Assembly: GCF_963677125.1 (NCBI RefSeq)
Contig: NZ_OY781882.1
Span: forward strand, 2,488,501 to 2,552,500
DNA from: an uncultured Desulfobacter sp.
Lineage (GTDB): Bacteria > Desulfobacterota > Desulfobacteria > Desulfobacterales > Desulfobacteraceae
DNA: 64,000 nucleotides
Direction of reading: 5' to 3'
In this document: positions 25,142-33,700 of the stretch, piece by piece
How positions within the stretch are numbered: position 1 is the stretch's first letter
Layout of the letters: each line of letters opens with the position of its first letter
Program-made: the position numbers and the translations under genes
Notes under the pieces: generated by a model
What the model saw: only the letters and a program-made list of their open reading frames with translations
Told to the model about the DNA's origin: nothing
Database searches by the model: none

Positions 25142-26259
25142 ACCTGTTCCTGCAAGTCCTCAATGGCATTTAAAAGTGTTCTGGATTTTTGCGTGGTCTC
25201 TTCCCATTCCTGTTCCGGGTTGGACCGACTTGTGATCCCCCCACCGGTGAAAAGGACATACTGGGTATCCTCAATTTCCATGCTGCGTAGGTTTACATAA
25301 ACGTCGGTGCCACTTTGTTCAAGGCGCCAGGGCCCAAGAAAACCGGTATAATAGCGTCTTTCATGGGGTTCAAAGTTCCGGATAAAACGAGCAGCCTCAA
25401 CCTTGGGCAAACCGCAAACCGCGGGCGTCGGGCAAAGCTGCGCAACAAATTCGCCAAGCCGATCTTCAATATGCTCCCCGGAAAAAAAGAAGGAGGTCTT
25501 CAAATGGGCCACAGTAGCGGTTTCAAGGTCCTGGGGACCCTTTGTCTGATAAGCGGAGAATCCAAACCGGTGAAGCACATCCACTGTATACCTGGAAACA
25601 AAGGCCTGCTCTTCAATTTCCTTGGTAAACCAGCAGTATTGGCCATCGGGTCGCCGGGGTTGGGTGGCTGCCAGGGAAACGGTCTGGGCATGTCGCCCAT
25701 CGGAACGAAACAAAAGCTCAGGGGTGGCACCCATCCAAAGCCCGGCTTTGGGCAGATTTACCACAAATACGAATACCCCAGGATTTGCATCATGCATCTT
25801 AAGAAACAACCGGCCAATGGATTCATTTTTTTTCTCCTTGCAAATACGCCGGGATACAATGACCTTGGAAAACTTTGCTGTGTGGATCTGTTTAATGGCC
25901 TGATTGACGCAAACCAGGTAATCATCATAATTTGTTGAGATGCACGGTGCTTTTACATCCTGACGCAAAGGGTCAGCAGTCAGGCTTTTCGGATCAAACG
26001 AAAGGATTTGATCGTAACCTTTAAGATGTATGGCCGGCTGCAAAACGATCACGGGAACTTGATCCGATATCTCAAACGGGGCAAACACAAACCCCCGGAC
26101 CCGGCTTAACTGCTCTATCTTCTCCGGGAATACAATATCCTCCTTTGATCCCGCAATCAGTTGGGGGCTGTCACTGGACGGTTGGAACCAACCGGCAAAT
26201 GCAGTATTTTTTTCTATCAGAGTATCAATCAGACAACTAAATTGGGTAACGCGGTTCAT
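25138..26259 (-). CDS. menF: Isochorismate synthase MenF
   Basis: This roughly 373-residue chorismate-binding enzyme converts chorismate to isochorismate, the first menaquinone step. It shows FVVNLPKAGLWMGATPELLF, QLCPTPAVCGLP, EPHERRYYTGFLGPW and a C-terminal TGGGITSRSNPEQEWEET. An in-frame ATG exists at 26304, but the one at 26259 (MNRVTQFSCL) follows AAGGA with good spacing. The upstream ATG also overlaps a TATAAT that is probably the promoter. First gene of menFDBCE. Confidence 0.9.
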   Translation of the reverse strand: MNRVTQFSCLIDTLIEKNTAFAGWFQPSSDSPQLIAGSKEDIVFPEKIEQLSRVRGFVFAPFEISDQVPVIVLQPAIHLKGYDQILSFDPKSLTADPLRQDVKAPCISTNYDDYLVCVNQAIKQIHTAKFSKVIVSRRICKEKKNESIGRLFLKMHDANPGVFVFVVNLPKAGLWMGATPELLFRSDGRHAQTVSLAATQPRRPDGQYCWFTKEIEEQAFVSRYTVDVLHRFGFSAYQTKGPQDLETATVAHLKTSFFFSGEHIEDRLGEFVAQLCPTPAVCGLPKVEAARFIRNFEPHERRYYTGFLGPWRLEQSGTDVYVNLRSMEIEDTQYVLFTGGGITSRSNPEQEWEETTQKSRTLLNAIEDLQEQV

Positions 26260-26302
26260 CCTATCCTTCAATTTCTCACCAGCAGCGGCGGTATATGCGG
26301 CC

Positions 26303-26308
26303 ATTATA
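26303..26308 (-). promoter_or_regulatory. Putative -10 box for the men operon
   Basis: TATAAT on the minus strand lies 44 bases before the preferred menF ATG. The matching -35 region is weak, so activator-dependent or low-level expression is possible. The call rests mainly on the perfect -10 hexamer and its position. Confidence 0.4.
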
Positions 26309-26403
26309 TCAATCTTAACGTTTTTATTTCGTTATCGTATTTTAACCTGAGCGGTTTTTAACATCCCTAATCCATGAATAACAGTTTTTTTTGGTATGTC
26401 ATT

Positions 26404-26871
26404 TTATTCGCAGATGCGGTCAAATTTTCCCTTGGTCAGTTTAACCAGGTCGCCCGCTGTCAATTCAATGTCAAGCCCCCGTTTCCCGGCACTGACAAAA
26501 ATGGTTTTATAATCCTTTGCCGTATCATGAACCACTGTTGGCAGTTTCTTTTTCTGCCCGATGGGGCTGACACCCCCCAGGATATAACCGGTGGTCTTTT
26601 CCACCAACTTTTTATCTGCCATGGCGGCCTTTTTAACTCCCATGGACTTGGCAAACATTTTTAAATTCAATTGGCAGGACACAGGCAATACAGCAACACC
26701 AAGTTCCTTTCCGTTCATTGACACCACAAGGGTCTTAAAAAGCTGATCCGGACTGACGCCAAGTTTTTCAGCCGCCTCCTGCCCATATGAATCTGCCCTG
26801 GGGTCGTGGCTGTATTCATGAATTTTAAAATCAATTTTTGCTTTTCTAACTGTATCAATAGCTGGTGTCAT
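26404..26871 (-). CDS. ybaK: Cys-tRNA(Pro)/prolyl-tRNA editing deacylase, YbaK/EbsC family
   Basis: This 155-residue single-domain trans-editing enzyme removes Cys mischarged onto tRNA-Pro. Family motifs are SPDQLFKTLVVSMNGKELGVAVLP (written here in two overlapping parts, SPDQLFKTLVV and KELGVAVLPVS), KKAAMADKKLVEKTTGYILGG in its usual place, and the final FVSAGKRGLDIEL. Single gene; the end of menF's upstream region and a strong terminator of the EPS locus bracket it. Confidence 0.9.
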   Translation of the reverse strand: MTPAIDTVRKAKIDFKIHEYSHDPRADSYGQEAAEKLGVSPDQLFKTLVVSMNGKELGVAVLPVSCQLNLKMFAKSMGVKKAAMADKKLVEKTTGYILGGVSPIGQKKKLPTVVHDTAKDYKTIFVSAGKRGLDIELTAGDLVKLTKGKFDRICE

Positions 26872-26949
26872 TTAGTTGTTTTCCCAATCTGTTATTTTTC
26901 AAATCTCTGTTTATCATATTTGTATAACGTGATTAAAGAACTGCAAAAT

Positions 26950-26983
26950 AAAAAAAGCCCCCTGGGGGGTTCACCAGGGGGCT
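26950..26983 (-). terminator. Strong intrinsic terminator at the end of the EPS locus
   Basis: AGCCCCCTGG (26956-26965) pairs perfectly with CCAGGGGGCT (26974-26983) around an 8-base loop. On the minus strand the stem is followed by seven T residues. It lies about 70 bases after the stop of the ExeA-like ATPase gene, the last gene of the locus. A shorter T4 on the plus side means it may also work weakly in the other direction. Confidence 0.85.
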
Positions 26984-27053
26984 TTTGTGATTCTGTTTAT
27001 CTATCTTAAAAAAGAGATGCCTTATAAAAAAACAGCGTTATGGCGAAGTTTTT

Positions 27054-28205
27054 TCACCACTTATTTTCATATACCGTTGTGCCGAATTGTTGTGCCAAAT
27101 TTTTATGCCGGGCTTCGTCTATCGGTATTTTTTCACTACATATTTTCTTATATTGCCGCACCAAATTTTTATACCGGGCTCGTTCTTGCTGAAGTTGTGT
27201 TTTCAATTGATCGATAAGCTCATCCCTGGAACGTTCAGACTTGGCTGATACACGGCTTAATTCCTTATCAACGGATTTAGCAAGACGTTCCACTCGCTGC
27301 TCCAGATTCACAACCCGATTCAGCAACCCACCATCATCCGGGACAGATTCAATTTCAGACACCAGGGCCGTAGTTTTTTGCCGATCTTTGGTAAAAATTC
27401 CAAGCCCCCCCTTTTCCTCAACCACCAGGTCGAGCACCCCCAGGGTAATAGCTTGTTTATTATCAGCATAAGCGTAGACCAGAACAGCGTCGCATAAAAG
27501 ATTAATTGTCCGGGGAATACCCCCGGAAATCTCATGGATTTTTTTTACAACATCGGAAGGAAAAAGGCAGGGATCACCACCGGCTTTGGAAATCCGGTGA
27601 GCAATATAGGCTTTGGTCTCCTTGATGTCCATCGCTGCCAGATGGTAGCTGACCGATATTCGTTGGGCAAACTGCTCCAGCTTAGGATTTTCAATCATTT
27701 CACGCAGATTGGGCTGACCCACGATCATGATCTGAATCAAAAGTTCCTCGTCGGTCTGGAGATTGGACAACATACGGACTTCTTCGAGCACCTCATGGGA
27801 AAGATTCTGGGCCTCATCAATGATGAGCAGAACATTGCGGCCTTTCGCATATTTTTCAATTAAAAACCGATAAAAAATATCCAGGGCTTTGGCTTTGCTG
27901 ATTCCATCCTCATAAGGGACTTCGAACTCATTGAGGATGAGATATATCAGGTCATTGGAAACCACATTGGTGTTGAAAACAACGCCTACATCCATATCCT
28001 TATCGATCTTGTTAAGTAAATGGCGAATCAATGTGGTTTTGCCGATGCCGATTTCCCCAGTGAGCATGACAAACCCAATTTTCTCCGACAGTCCATACTC
28101 CAAAAAGGACAAGGCATTCTGATGCCTCGTACTGGCATAGAGATAATTGGGATTGGGCACCAAGTTAAAAGGCTTTTCTTTCAGATTAAAAAACTTTGTA
28201 TACAT
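27054..28205 (-). CDS. XrtA/PEP-CTERM system-associated ATPase (ExeA-like)
   Basis: This 383-residue AAA-type ATPase has the characteristic start MYTKFFNLKEKPFNLVPNP, Walker A TGEIGIGKTTLIRHLL near residue 50, and Walker B NVLLIIDEAQNLS near residue 125. Sensor-like motifs IMIVGQPNLREMI and GIPRTINLLCDAVL follow. It matches the ATPase subfamily repeatedly found in exosortase/EPS loci and related to ExeA/GspA. The C-terminal about 90 residues are a charged coiled-coil-like tail. It probably powers or regulates EPS or protein export at the inner membrane. It follows the BY-kinase-like gene after 2 bases. Confidence 0.85.
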   Translation of the reverse strand: MYTKFFNLKEKPFNLVPNPNYLYASTRHQNALSFLEYGLSEKIGFVMLTGEIGIGKTTLIRHLLNKIDKDMDVGVVFNTNVVSNDLIYLILNEFEVPYEDGISKAKALDIFYRFLIEKYAKGRNVLLIIDEAQNLSHEVLEEVRMLSNLQTDEELLIQIMIVGQPNLREMIENPKLEQFAQRISVSYHLAAMDIKETKAYIAHRISKAGGDPCLFPSDVVKKIHEISGGIPRTINLLCDAVLVYAYADNKQAITLGVLDLVVEEKGGLGIFTKDRQKTTALVSEIESVPDDGGLLNRVVNLEQRVERLAKSVDKELSRVSAKSERSRDELIDQLKTQLQQERARYKNLVRQYKKICSEKIPIDEARHKNLAQQFGTTVYENKW

Positions 28206-28207
28206 AA

Positions 28208-28996
28208 CTATTTCTGTTTATTCAGAACGAAGCCAAGAAAATTTTCTTTGGGCAGAAGATTTGCCGCCTTTATAATATCCTTCTTTGATGTTTTCCCGGC
28301 TTCCACCACCATGATTACACCATCCATAAGCGGGGCCAGGGAAATTGCCTCGGACCGTTCCAGGACCGGAGGCGCATCAAAAAACACATATCGGTCATCA
28401 TACCGTTCACTCATTTCCTTGACCAGCTTTGCCATAAGAGGAGAGGATAAAAGCTCTGATGAATCCATAATGGTTCGGCTGCCTGAAATCAGGGTCAATT
28501 TATCCACCCCGGGCCAGACAATCAAATCATCTAACGGCATATCATCCAGGAAATAATCTATCAGGCTGTTCTGGCTTTCTACGCCTAAGTACCGGTGGAT
28601 GTCCTGCCCTTTGAGGTCGCAGTCCACTAAAAGCACAGTCTGATTCATAGACCGGGAAAACACCAGACCCAGGTTGATACAGGTCACGGTTTTTCCCTCT
28701 TCGGACCATGCACTGGTGACCATAACGGTCTTGATGGGCTTGCTGGCAGATCGGTTCTTGATATGAGTTCTCAAGATCTTGTACTGCTCAATTTCTGCCG
28801 CACTGGGATTCAGGCAGACGCTTCGATAACGTTCAGCCACCTCGGAATTAATCTGGCAAGGCCGCGACCGGGAATAGACTGGAGCGGACCATCCGTTTTT
28901 TTGGGTCTTCTGGCTATCGGTCTCTTCTCCTGCCTCTGATCCTATGCTTTCCTGTCGTTGACTTTTTGCCCTTTCAAGGGCTTTTCGCAATTTCAT
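28208..28996 (-). CDS. Polysaccharide-type tyrosine autokinase-like P-loop protein (CpsD/CapB-like)
   Basis: This 262-residue protein follows the BY-kinase pattern: Walker A in TSAWSEEGKTVTCINLGL near residue 100, Walker A' in VLLVDCDLKG and Walker B in YVFFDAPPV. The first Walker motif departs from the usual PGEGKT (SEEGKT), and the C terminus (NFLGFVLNKQK) has no tyrosine cluster. It may therefore regulate chain length without classic autophosphorylation, or act on other proteins. It is encoded 26 bases after the Wzz/GumC partner, the standard arrangement for split BY-kinases. Confidence 0.82.
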   Translation of the reverse strand: MKLRKALERAKSQRQESIGSEAGEETDSQKTQKNGWSAPVYSRSRPCQINSEVAERYRSVCLNPSAAEIEQYKILRTHIKNRSASKPIKTVMVTSAWSEEGKTVTCINLGLVFSRSMNQTVLLVDCDLKGQDIHRYLGVESQNSLIDYFLDDMPLDDLIVWPGVDKLTLISGSRTIMDSSELLSSPLMAKLVKEMSERYDDRYVFFDAPPVLERSEAISLAPLMDGVIMVVEAGKTSKKDIIKAANLLPKENFLGFVLNKQK

Positions 28997-29022
28997 ATAA
29001 ATAACCTTTAGATGTAAAGTGT

Positions 29023-30636
29023 CTAAAAACTGCCCATTAACTCTATGTTGCGCATAACCTTAACCCACAGCACATCCAGGTCCATGACGTAGGCATCAAA
29101 CAAAACCACAGCCGTGATCGCTGAAAAAACAACCACCAGGGCCACGACCGTAGCTTTCATCCGTTTCCTCGACCGGTCCTGCTGGGTCTCAATGTTCGGC
29201 ACCACCGTAAGTACAGGCATGCCCGTACCCTTGGCAAGAGAATCAGCATCCAGAAAAGAGGAATCGGAATACTCCATAACCGCAACCATCCCCACCCCGG
29301 CACCGATCCCCAGCACTAATCCAATCAGAATAATAGCCAGCCGGTTGGGTTTTGACGGCTTTTCCGGCAACTTGGCCGATTCCACCAAAGTAAAACGCTC
29401 CCCTTTCTGATCCGTCTCCAGCTTTTTGGCCACATCCGCTTCCAGCATTTTGGCCTGCATCTCTTTATATTTTAGGTTCAGTGTGTTGCGCTCGGCCAGG
29501 ATGGCATTGTATTTTTCCTCCACCCCGGGGGCCGCAGCCAGCCGTTGCTTGTAATCTGCTGCCTGGGCCATGAAGTCCTGAATCCGGTTTTCTGTGGAAC
29601 GGATATCTGATCTAAGCCCAGCCAGTCGGGAGGACAGGGTGACATAGGCGGGATTCTTCTGGAGATTTTCACCACCCCCCTGGGCTTTTTCCTTCTTTTT
29701 CTTTTCTACCTTGGCAGCGACCTCCGCAATCTCCTCTTTCTTCTTTTGCACATCCGGATATTGATCAGAAAAATGGGTCTTCAGATTGATCAGTTCCAGT
29801 TTTAACACTTCCAGCCGCTGCTCATCCTCGTCTTTACGCAGCCCACCTACATAAATGTCTTCCATATATTTCGGGGTGTTCGCCAGTTCATCTTCCAGAG
29901 ATTCTTTTTTTTCTTTCAGGGCTCTTAAGCTCTCTTTAGCCGTCTCAATATTCCGTTCCATATTGGCCTGACCCTGCATGTTCAGCTGAAACACTTCGGG
30001 CAGAGAATCAACGTGCTCTTTTTTAAACTGTGCCAGCTGCCTTTCATATTCGGCCAGCTCCTCCTTAATTCTTTCCTTTTCCACCTTCAAAAAGCTCAGG
30101 GTCGAAGTGGCCTGTTCGGTCCTGACTTTTAAATCTTCTTTTAGAAAAAGGGTGGTAATGGTGCTGACCACCTGCTGGGCCTGTTTGGGACTGTCTCCTT
30201 CAAAGCTCAGGGTAAAAGCGATGGTAGCGGTGCCTGTTCTTCCTGACCTGCGGTCAGCGATCTCGACATTCACCGGGGTCAAAATGATCTGCTCACGCAT
30301 TCCGTCCACAATTTCGTCCATGCCCATTTTGTCCCGCAGTTTTGGATAAAGATTGAATTTTAAAATCAGTTCCTGGAGCTGACTAGAAGTCAATACCCGC
30401 TGCTTGATGCTCTGCATGCGCTGTTCGGCAAAGGTGGTCATACTTGAGGTTACATACTCCGCCGGAATTTCACGCTGTTCAATAAGAATGGTGGCTGATG
30501 ACTCAAAAGACGGGGGCCAGAGTAGTGCTGTCAGGGTCGCAACCAAGACAATCCCCACAAAAGGAATGATCAATGCCCATTTTCGTCTTTTTAAAATCGC
30601 CAGATAATCGCCGGGGGTCAGTATTTGTTCTTCCAT
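29023..30636 (-). CDS. Polysaccharide chain-length determinant (Wzz/GumC family, PEP-CTERM locus type)
   Basis: This 537-residue inner-membrane protein has an N-terminal membrane helix (about 18-38, WALIIPFVGIVLVATLTALL) and a long periplasmic region dominated by coiled coil (about 170-420). A proline-containing LPEKPSKPNRLA motif precedes two C-terminal membrane segments (about 433-455 and 485-505). It sets EPS chain length and activates the cytoplasmic kinase-like partner encoded next. It belongs with the Wza-like, beta-barrel and ATPase genes as the export module. Confidence 0.87.
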   Translation of the reverse strand: MEEQILTPGDYLAILKRRKWALIIPFVGIVLVATLTALLWPPSFESSATILIEQREIPAEYVTSSMTTFAEQRMQSIKQRVLTSSQLQELILKFNLYPKLRDKMGMDEIVDGMREQIILTPVNVEIADRRSGRTGTATIAFTLSFEGDSPKQAQQVVSTITTLFLKEDLKVRTEQATSTLSFLKVEKERIKEELAEYERQLAQFKKEHVDSLPEVFQLNMQGQANMERNIETAKESLRALKEKKESLEDELANTPKYMEDIYVGGLRKDEDEQRLEVLKLELINLKTHFSDQYPDVQKKKEEIAEVAAKVEKKKKEKAQGGGENLQKNPAYVTLSSRLAGLRSDIRSTENRIQDFMAQAADYKQRLAAAPGVEEKYNAILAERNTLNLKYKEMQAKMLEADVAKKLETDQKGERFTLVESAKLPEKPSKPNRLAIILIGLVLGIGAGVGMVAVMEYSDSSFLDADSLAKGTGMPVLTVVPNIETQQDRSRKRMKATVVALVVVFSAITAVVLFDAYVMDLDVLWVKVMRNIELMGSF

Positions 30637-30743
30637 CGCTTTCTCTATCCTGGGTTAATAAAATATTAAAATTAATAAACCTGTAAAAAAACCAGCCAGT
30701 GGTTAGCTAAATAAAATATTTACTTACAATGAATGGTGTCGTC

Positions 30744-30769
30744 GTCTGGCCAGGCGCCATTTCGCAGTA
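30744..30769. promoter_or_regulatory. Shared 26-bp cis element, copy 1 (upstream of Wzz/GumC gene)
   Basis: GTCTGGCCAGGCGCCAT followed after three variable bases by GCAGTA. The identical two-part motif recurs at 36026-36051 upstream of prsT. It contains an inverted TGGC-N5-GCCA and sits about 110 bases before the chain-length gene start on the minus strand. It could be an operator or an RNA element; it does not fit sigma-54 spacing. Confidence 0.45.
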
Positions 30770-30790
30770 AGCAAATTTTTTCCAACAGCA

Positions 30791-32044
30791 TCAAAATTCT
30801 TTTTTCAGTGTTAGGGAGAACAGGTTCCGTTCCGTCTGGGTATCCTCAATTCGATCATCCAAGTGAGTATACCGGTAATAACCTGTTAAAAACAAGGTCT
30901 GTGTGAACCTGTATCTGAAACCAGGCTGGACATTAAAGGTCAGATCATCTGTATCATCCTGGTTTGTCCGCTCATTTTCATTTAGATAACAGGAGGCTCT
31001 CAGGCTCAATGTCAGATCTTCTGTGATCCGGTGACGGACTTTGCCGGAAAGACTGGTCCGCTGGACCACACCATTGGTACCGGAAGCACCTCGCATATCC
31101 TGGGACAAGGCCAGGCCCATGGTTGATTTAAGCCCGTTATAATTGACGCCTGTGGAAATTACACCGCCCCAGACACCGCCATTCTCATCTTCAACACTTC
31201 CTGAACTGATCACAGTACCGGTCTGTGTATGAACGTACCTTGTGTTTGTTTTCTCGTCGGTCTGGCTGAAACTGGCTCCAGCCATACAGTAGACATCAAA
31301 AATTTCCGTCAGCTGCCGGGAAAATCCAGCCGAAAACTGAAACGTATCCGAGGTGTACTCCTGCAATGTATCCCGGCTGACCAGCAGACCGTTGATCAGC
31401 TGCTCAGGGTACTGATGATCAATATCGGTCGCATACCTGAAATAGCTCAGATTCAAAAGCCCGGTGGTATTCTTAAAGGTTTCAGACAAATTTTTTGAAA
31501 GGGACACGGTTACAGAGAATAAATCATTATCTTCCTGTTCATCGTCCTCATCTTCCTGCGTGTTCCCGTATCGGACCTCAAGGCCGGCCTTTGTTTTTTC
31601 CGAAACAAAATAATTCGAAGAGACCGAAAAGCCAAATTTTTCCCGGTCGCCGGAAATCTTAAGCCCCGTGGTATCCGTGTCACGGTCTCGCGTGGAGTCC
31701 TTTGAATAATCGGCAGTCCCTCCCAGGGAAAACCGTTCGTTCAAGCGATAATCTATACCGCCCGACGCAGATCCATCCAGAGCATCAAGCTCGCTGTTAT
31801 CGGCATACCAGCGTTGCTTCAACCTACCTGTAAGCGACGTGTCCAGACGCTCTGTTTTCCGCTTCAGGGTCAATCCCCCCTCAACTGCCGTAATCCAGTC
31901 TGCCTCCGGCTGATCGTCAACAAAAAGAATATTGTCTGAATATTGCTGATTTAGGGAAATAAAAGGCGTAATGGTATCTGGATCAGCCAAGGCAGCGCAG
32001 GACCAAAAAACCAGCATAATAATCAGGGCCAGGCATTTTTTCAT
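30791..32044 (-). CDS. Outer-membrane beta-barrel protein of the EPS locus
   Basis: This 417-residue exported protein has a signal peptide (MKKCLALIIMLVFWSCAALA). The rest shows alternating aromatic/polar beta strands and short acidic turns, typical of an outer-membrane barrel, and it ends in the aromatic-rich FSLTLKKEF, a good Bam recognition tail. Similar barrels accompany Wza-like proteins in exosortase EPS loci and are thought to form or assist the outer-membrane exit. It ends before a 154-bp gap and starts 8 bases after the Wza-like gene. Confidence 0.8.
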   Translation of the reverse strand: MKKCLALIIMLVFWSCAALADPDTITPFISLNQQYSDNILFVDDQPEADWITAVEGGLTLKRKTERLDTSLTGRLKQRWYADNSELDALDGSASGGIDYRLNERFSLGGTADYSKDSTRDRDTDTTGLKISGDREKFGFSVSSNYFVSEKTKAGLEVRYGNTQEDEDDEQEDNDLFSVTVSLSKNLSETFKNTTGLLNLSYFRYATDIDHQYPEQLINGLLVSRDTLQEYTSDTFQFSAGFSRQLTEIFDVYCMAGASFSQTDEKTNTRYVHTQTGTVISSGSVEDENGGVWGGVISTGVNYNGLKSTMGLALSQDMRGASGTNGVVQRTSLSGKVRHRITEDLTLSLRASCYLNENERTNQDDTDDLTFNVQPGFRYRFTQTLFLTGYYRYTHLDDRIEDTQTERNLFSLTLKKEF

Positions 32045-32052
32045 GGTTTCTC

Positions 32053-32613
32053 CTATCGGACCACGATCACATCATCCCGTTGGAGCATGATATTCTGATC
32101 CAAATTTTCTCCTTCAGAGACCTCGTCATAATTAAAATTCAAAATTTTAGTCTGTCCGTCGATTTTCCTAAAAATGCCGATCTCCTTTTCTTTGGCAAAG
32201 GGCGTCAGACCTCCGGCCACAGACAAGGCCTGAAGCACGTCAACATTTTTATGGATGGCAAACCGGCCTGGATGATTTACTTTGCCAATGACATAAACCA
32301 CCATACTGTTCACCTGGAGCAGACTCACAGACAAAACCGGGTTGGAGATAAAATGAATCAGCTTTTCTGTTAACTCCTTTTCCAGTTCCACAACAGTTTT
32401 TCCTTCTACCATGACCTGGCCCAGCAGTGGCATCTGTATGGTACCGTCGGGCAGGACCACCCGCTGCCTTGTAAGATCGGCATTTTTCCATACACTAATG
32501 TCCAATGCATCTCCGGCCCCGATGCGGTACTCCCCGGCACCGACTGTCATTGCCCAGCAAGCAAGGAACAAGCACCCTATAACCAAACCTTTTAATAATT
32601 TCATAGCGTTCAT
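32053..32613 (-). CDS. Polysaccharide export protein (Wza-like, short form)
   Basis: This 186-residue exported protein has a signal sequence (LLKGLVIGCLFLACWAMTVGA), then the Poly_export domain beginning EYRIGAGDALDISVWKNADL with VVLPDGTIQMPLLG. One SLBB-type repeat follows (VYVIGKVNHPGRFAIHKNVDVLQALSVAGG, given here as VYVIGKVNHPGRF and DVLQALSVAGG). It lacks the C-terminal helix of full Wza, so the separate beta-barrel encoded next may supply the outer-membrane channel. The Cys in FLAC is a weak lipobox; lipidation is uncertain. Confidence 0.85.
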   Translation of the reverse strand: MNAMKLLKGLVIGCLFLACWAMTVGAGEYRIGAGDALDISVWKNADLTRQRVVLPDGTIQMPLLGQVMVEGKTVVELEKELTEKLIHFISNPVLSVSLLQVNSMVVYVIGKVNHPGRFAIHKNVDVLQALSVAGGLTPFAKEKEIGIFRKIDGQTKILNFNYDEVSEGENLDQNIMLQRDDVIVVR

Positions 32614-32728
32614 CCTAATGAATAAATATTAAATTTAGTCTACACAACCCCCTGCCAAAAACAACATAAATTTTGTTTTTGGCCTCATTGCGCCCCAAAA
32701 ACCGCATTGACACATAAGGCCCAAACAA

Positions 32729-32762
32729 AAAAAGGAAACCGGATACCTTTACAGGTATCCGG
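32729..32762 (-). terminator. Terminator of the VPxP-CTERM gene
   Basis: CCGGATACC (32739-32747) pairs with GGTATCCGG (32754-32762), loop of six bases. On the minus strand the stem is followed by TTTCCTTTTTTT. It lies about 60 bases after the stop of the gene at 32821-33369. Confidence 0.75.
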
Positions 32763-32820
32763 CCAGTTTTTAATGATGTCTTACACGTGTTCTTTTAACC
32801 CCTGCCCTTAAAAGTCAGAA

Positions 32821-33369
32821 TTAATCCTGAACCGTCTTTCTTCTGAAACCGACAAGACCGATAAGACCTGAACCAAGAAGCAGTGCGGCTGTCGGGATAG
32901 GAGTCTCGCTTACTACGGGCGACAATTCTGTTGGGAGTGCACCCAACAGCTCAAGGGTTGATTCGCCGCCAAAATCCAACACATACATGCCGGCACTGTT
33001 AACGGTTAATTCGGCTTCCTTAAAGATGGTAACACTGGCACCATTGTCTTCTTTCATATAGAAACCGAATTCAACAGTATCACCATTCAGGCTGAAAGCA
33101 AGCGTAGTGGTTGTTAAATCCTCACCCGAAAAAATCGTAACTTGATTTTCGGTAATAGAGAACGTATTTAAGCCATTAGTTAGAGCATAATAAGAGCCCT
33201 CGTCGTTGTAGTCATAAAACCCAAACTCGCCGATCTCATCTTCAATCGTAATTATACTGCCGGAAGTCGACGTCCACGGACCGCTGTACAAAGCTGCAAA
33301 TGCAGGCTGGGCCAATAACAACCCGCAAACCACAAGACAAGCTGCAAACAGCATACTACTTTTTTTCAT
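32821..33369 (-). CDS. Secreted VPxP-type CTERM sorting protein next to the exosortase locus
   Basis: This 182-residue exported protein has a signal peptide (MKKSSMLFAACLVVCGLLLA, cleavage probably after AFA) and a beta-rich body without a known fold. Its sorting tail reads TPIPTAALLLGSGLIGLVG followed by FRRK, the VPLPA-CTERM variant rather than the classical PEP form. It is the likely cognate substrate of the fused exosortase at 37846-39414. The ATG at 33369 follows GGAGG by 7 bases; an upstream in-frame ATG/GTG at 33405 lacks such a site. The gene has its own sigma-54-like promoter and terminator, so it is expressed separately from the EPS operon. Confidence 0.85.
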   Translation of the reverse strand: MKKSSMLFAACLVVCGLLLAQPAFAALYSGPWTSTSGSIITIEDEIGEFGFYDYNDEGSYYALTNGLNTFSITENQVTIFSGEDLTTTTLAFSLNGDTVEFGFYMKEDNGASVTIFKEAELTVNSAGMYVLDFGGESTLELLGALPTELSPVVSETPIPTAALLLGSGLIGLVGFRRKTVQD

Positions 33370-33469
33370 ACAAATTCCTCCATTTTCTTTAAGATTATGA
33401 CACATTAAAAACTACATCCTCGATCACGCTGAAAGAATCAGTCGATCGAATTTTCCATTCAAGATGACA

Positions 33470-33485
33470 TGCAAAAAATTAACCA
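33470..33485 (-). promoter_or_regulatory. Probable sigma-54 promoter for the VPxP-CTERM gene
   Basis: On the minus strand TGGTTAATTTTTTGCA keeps the invariant GG-N10-GC of sigma-54 promoters and a perfect TTGCA -12 element; the -24 element is TGGTTA instead of TGGCAC. The transcript would begin about 90 bases before the ATG at 33369. Confidence 0.55.
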
Positions 33486-33584
33486 GAACCTATGCATATT
33501 TTATTTTTGGCTGAATTTTAATGCAGTCATCACAAAAACAACTCTGCTATTTGGCAAAAAAACCATTTTACCAACTTTTTTACC

Positions 33585-33608
33585 CAAAAACATCACGCCG
33601 TTGGCGTG
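33585..33608 (-). terminator. Probable terminator after prsT
   Basis: CACGCC (33594-33599) and GGCGTG (33603-33608) form a 6-bp stem with a 3-base loop; on the minus strand ATGTTTTTG follows. It lies about 95 bases after the prsT stop and separates prsT from the VPxP-CTERM gene. Confidence 0.5.
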
Positions 33609-33700
33609 TCAAATATTCCCCATAGAAAAAAAATCCATACAATATAAAAAAAATGCCACATCCAACTATTATATTGTTGTTTTTATTATCTTTTTTTCAT

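Noticed and set aside
30744..30769. Sigma-54 promoter in the paired EPS motif
   Set aside because: The GG to GC distance is 9 instead of 10 on the plus strand, which also points away from the genes; no valid match exists on the minus strand.
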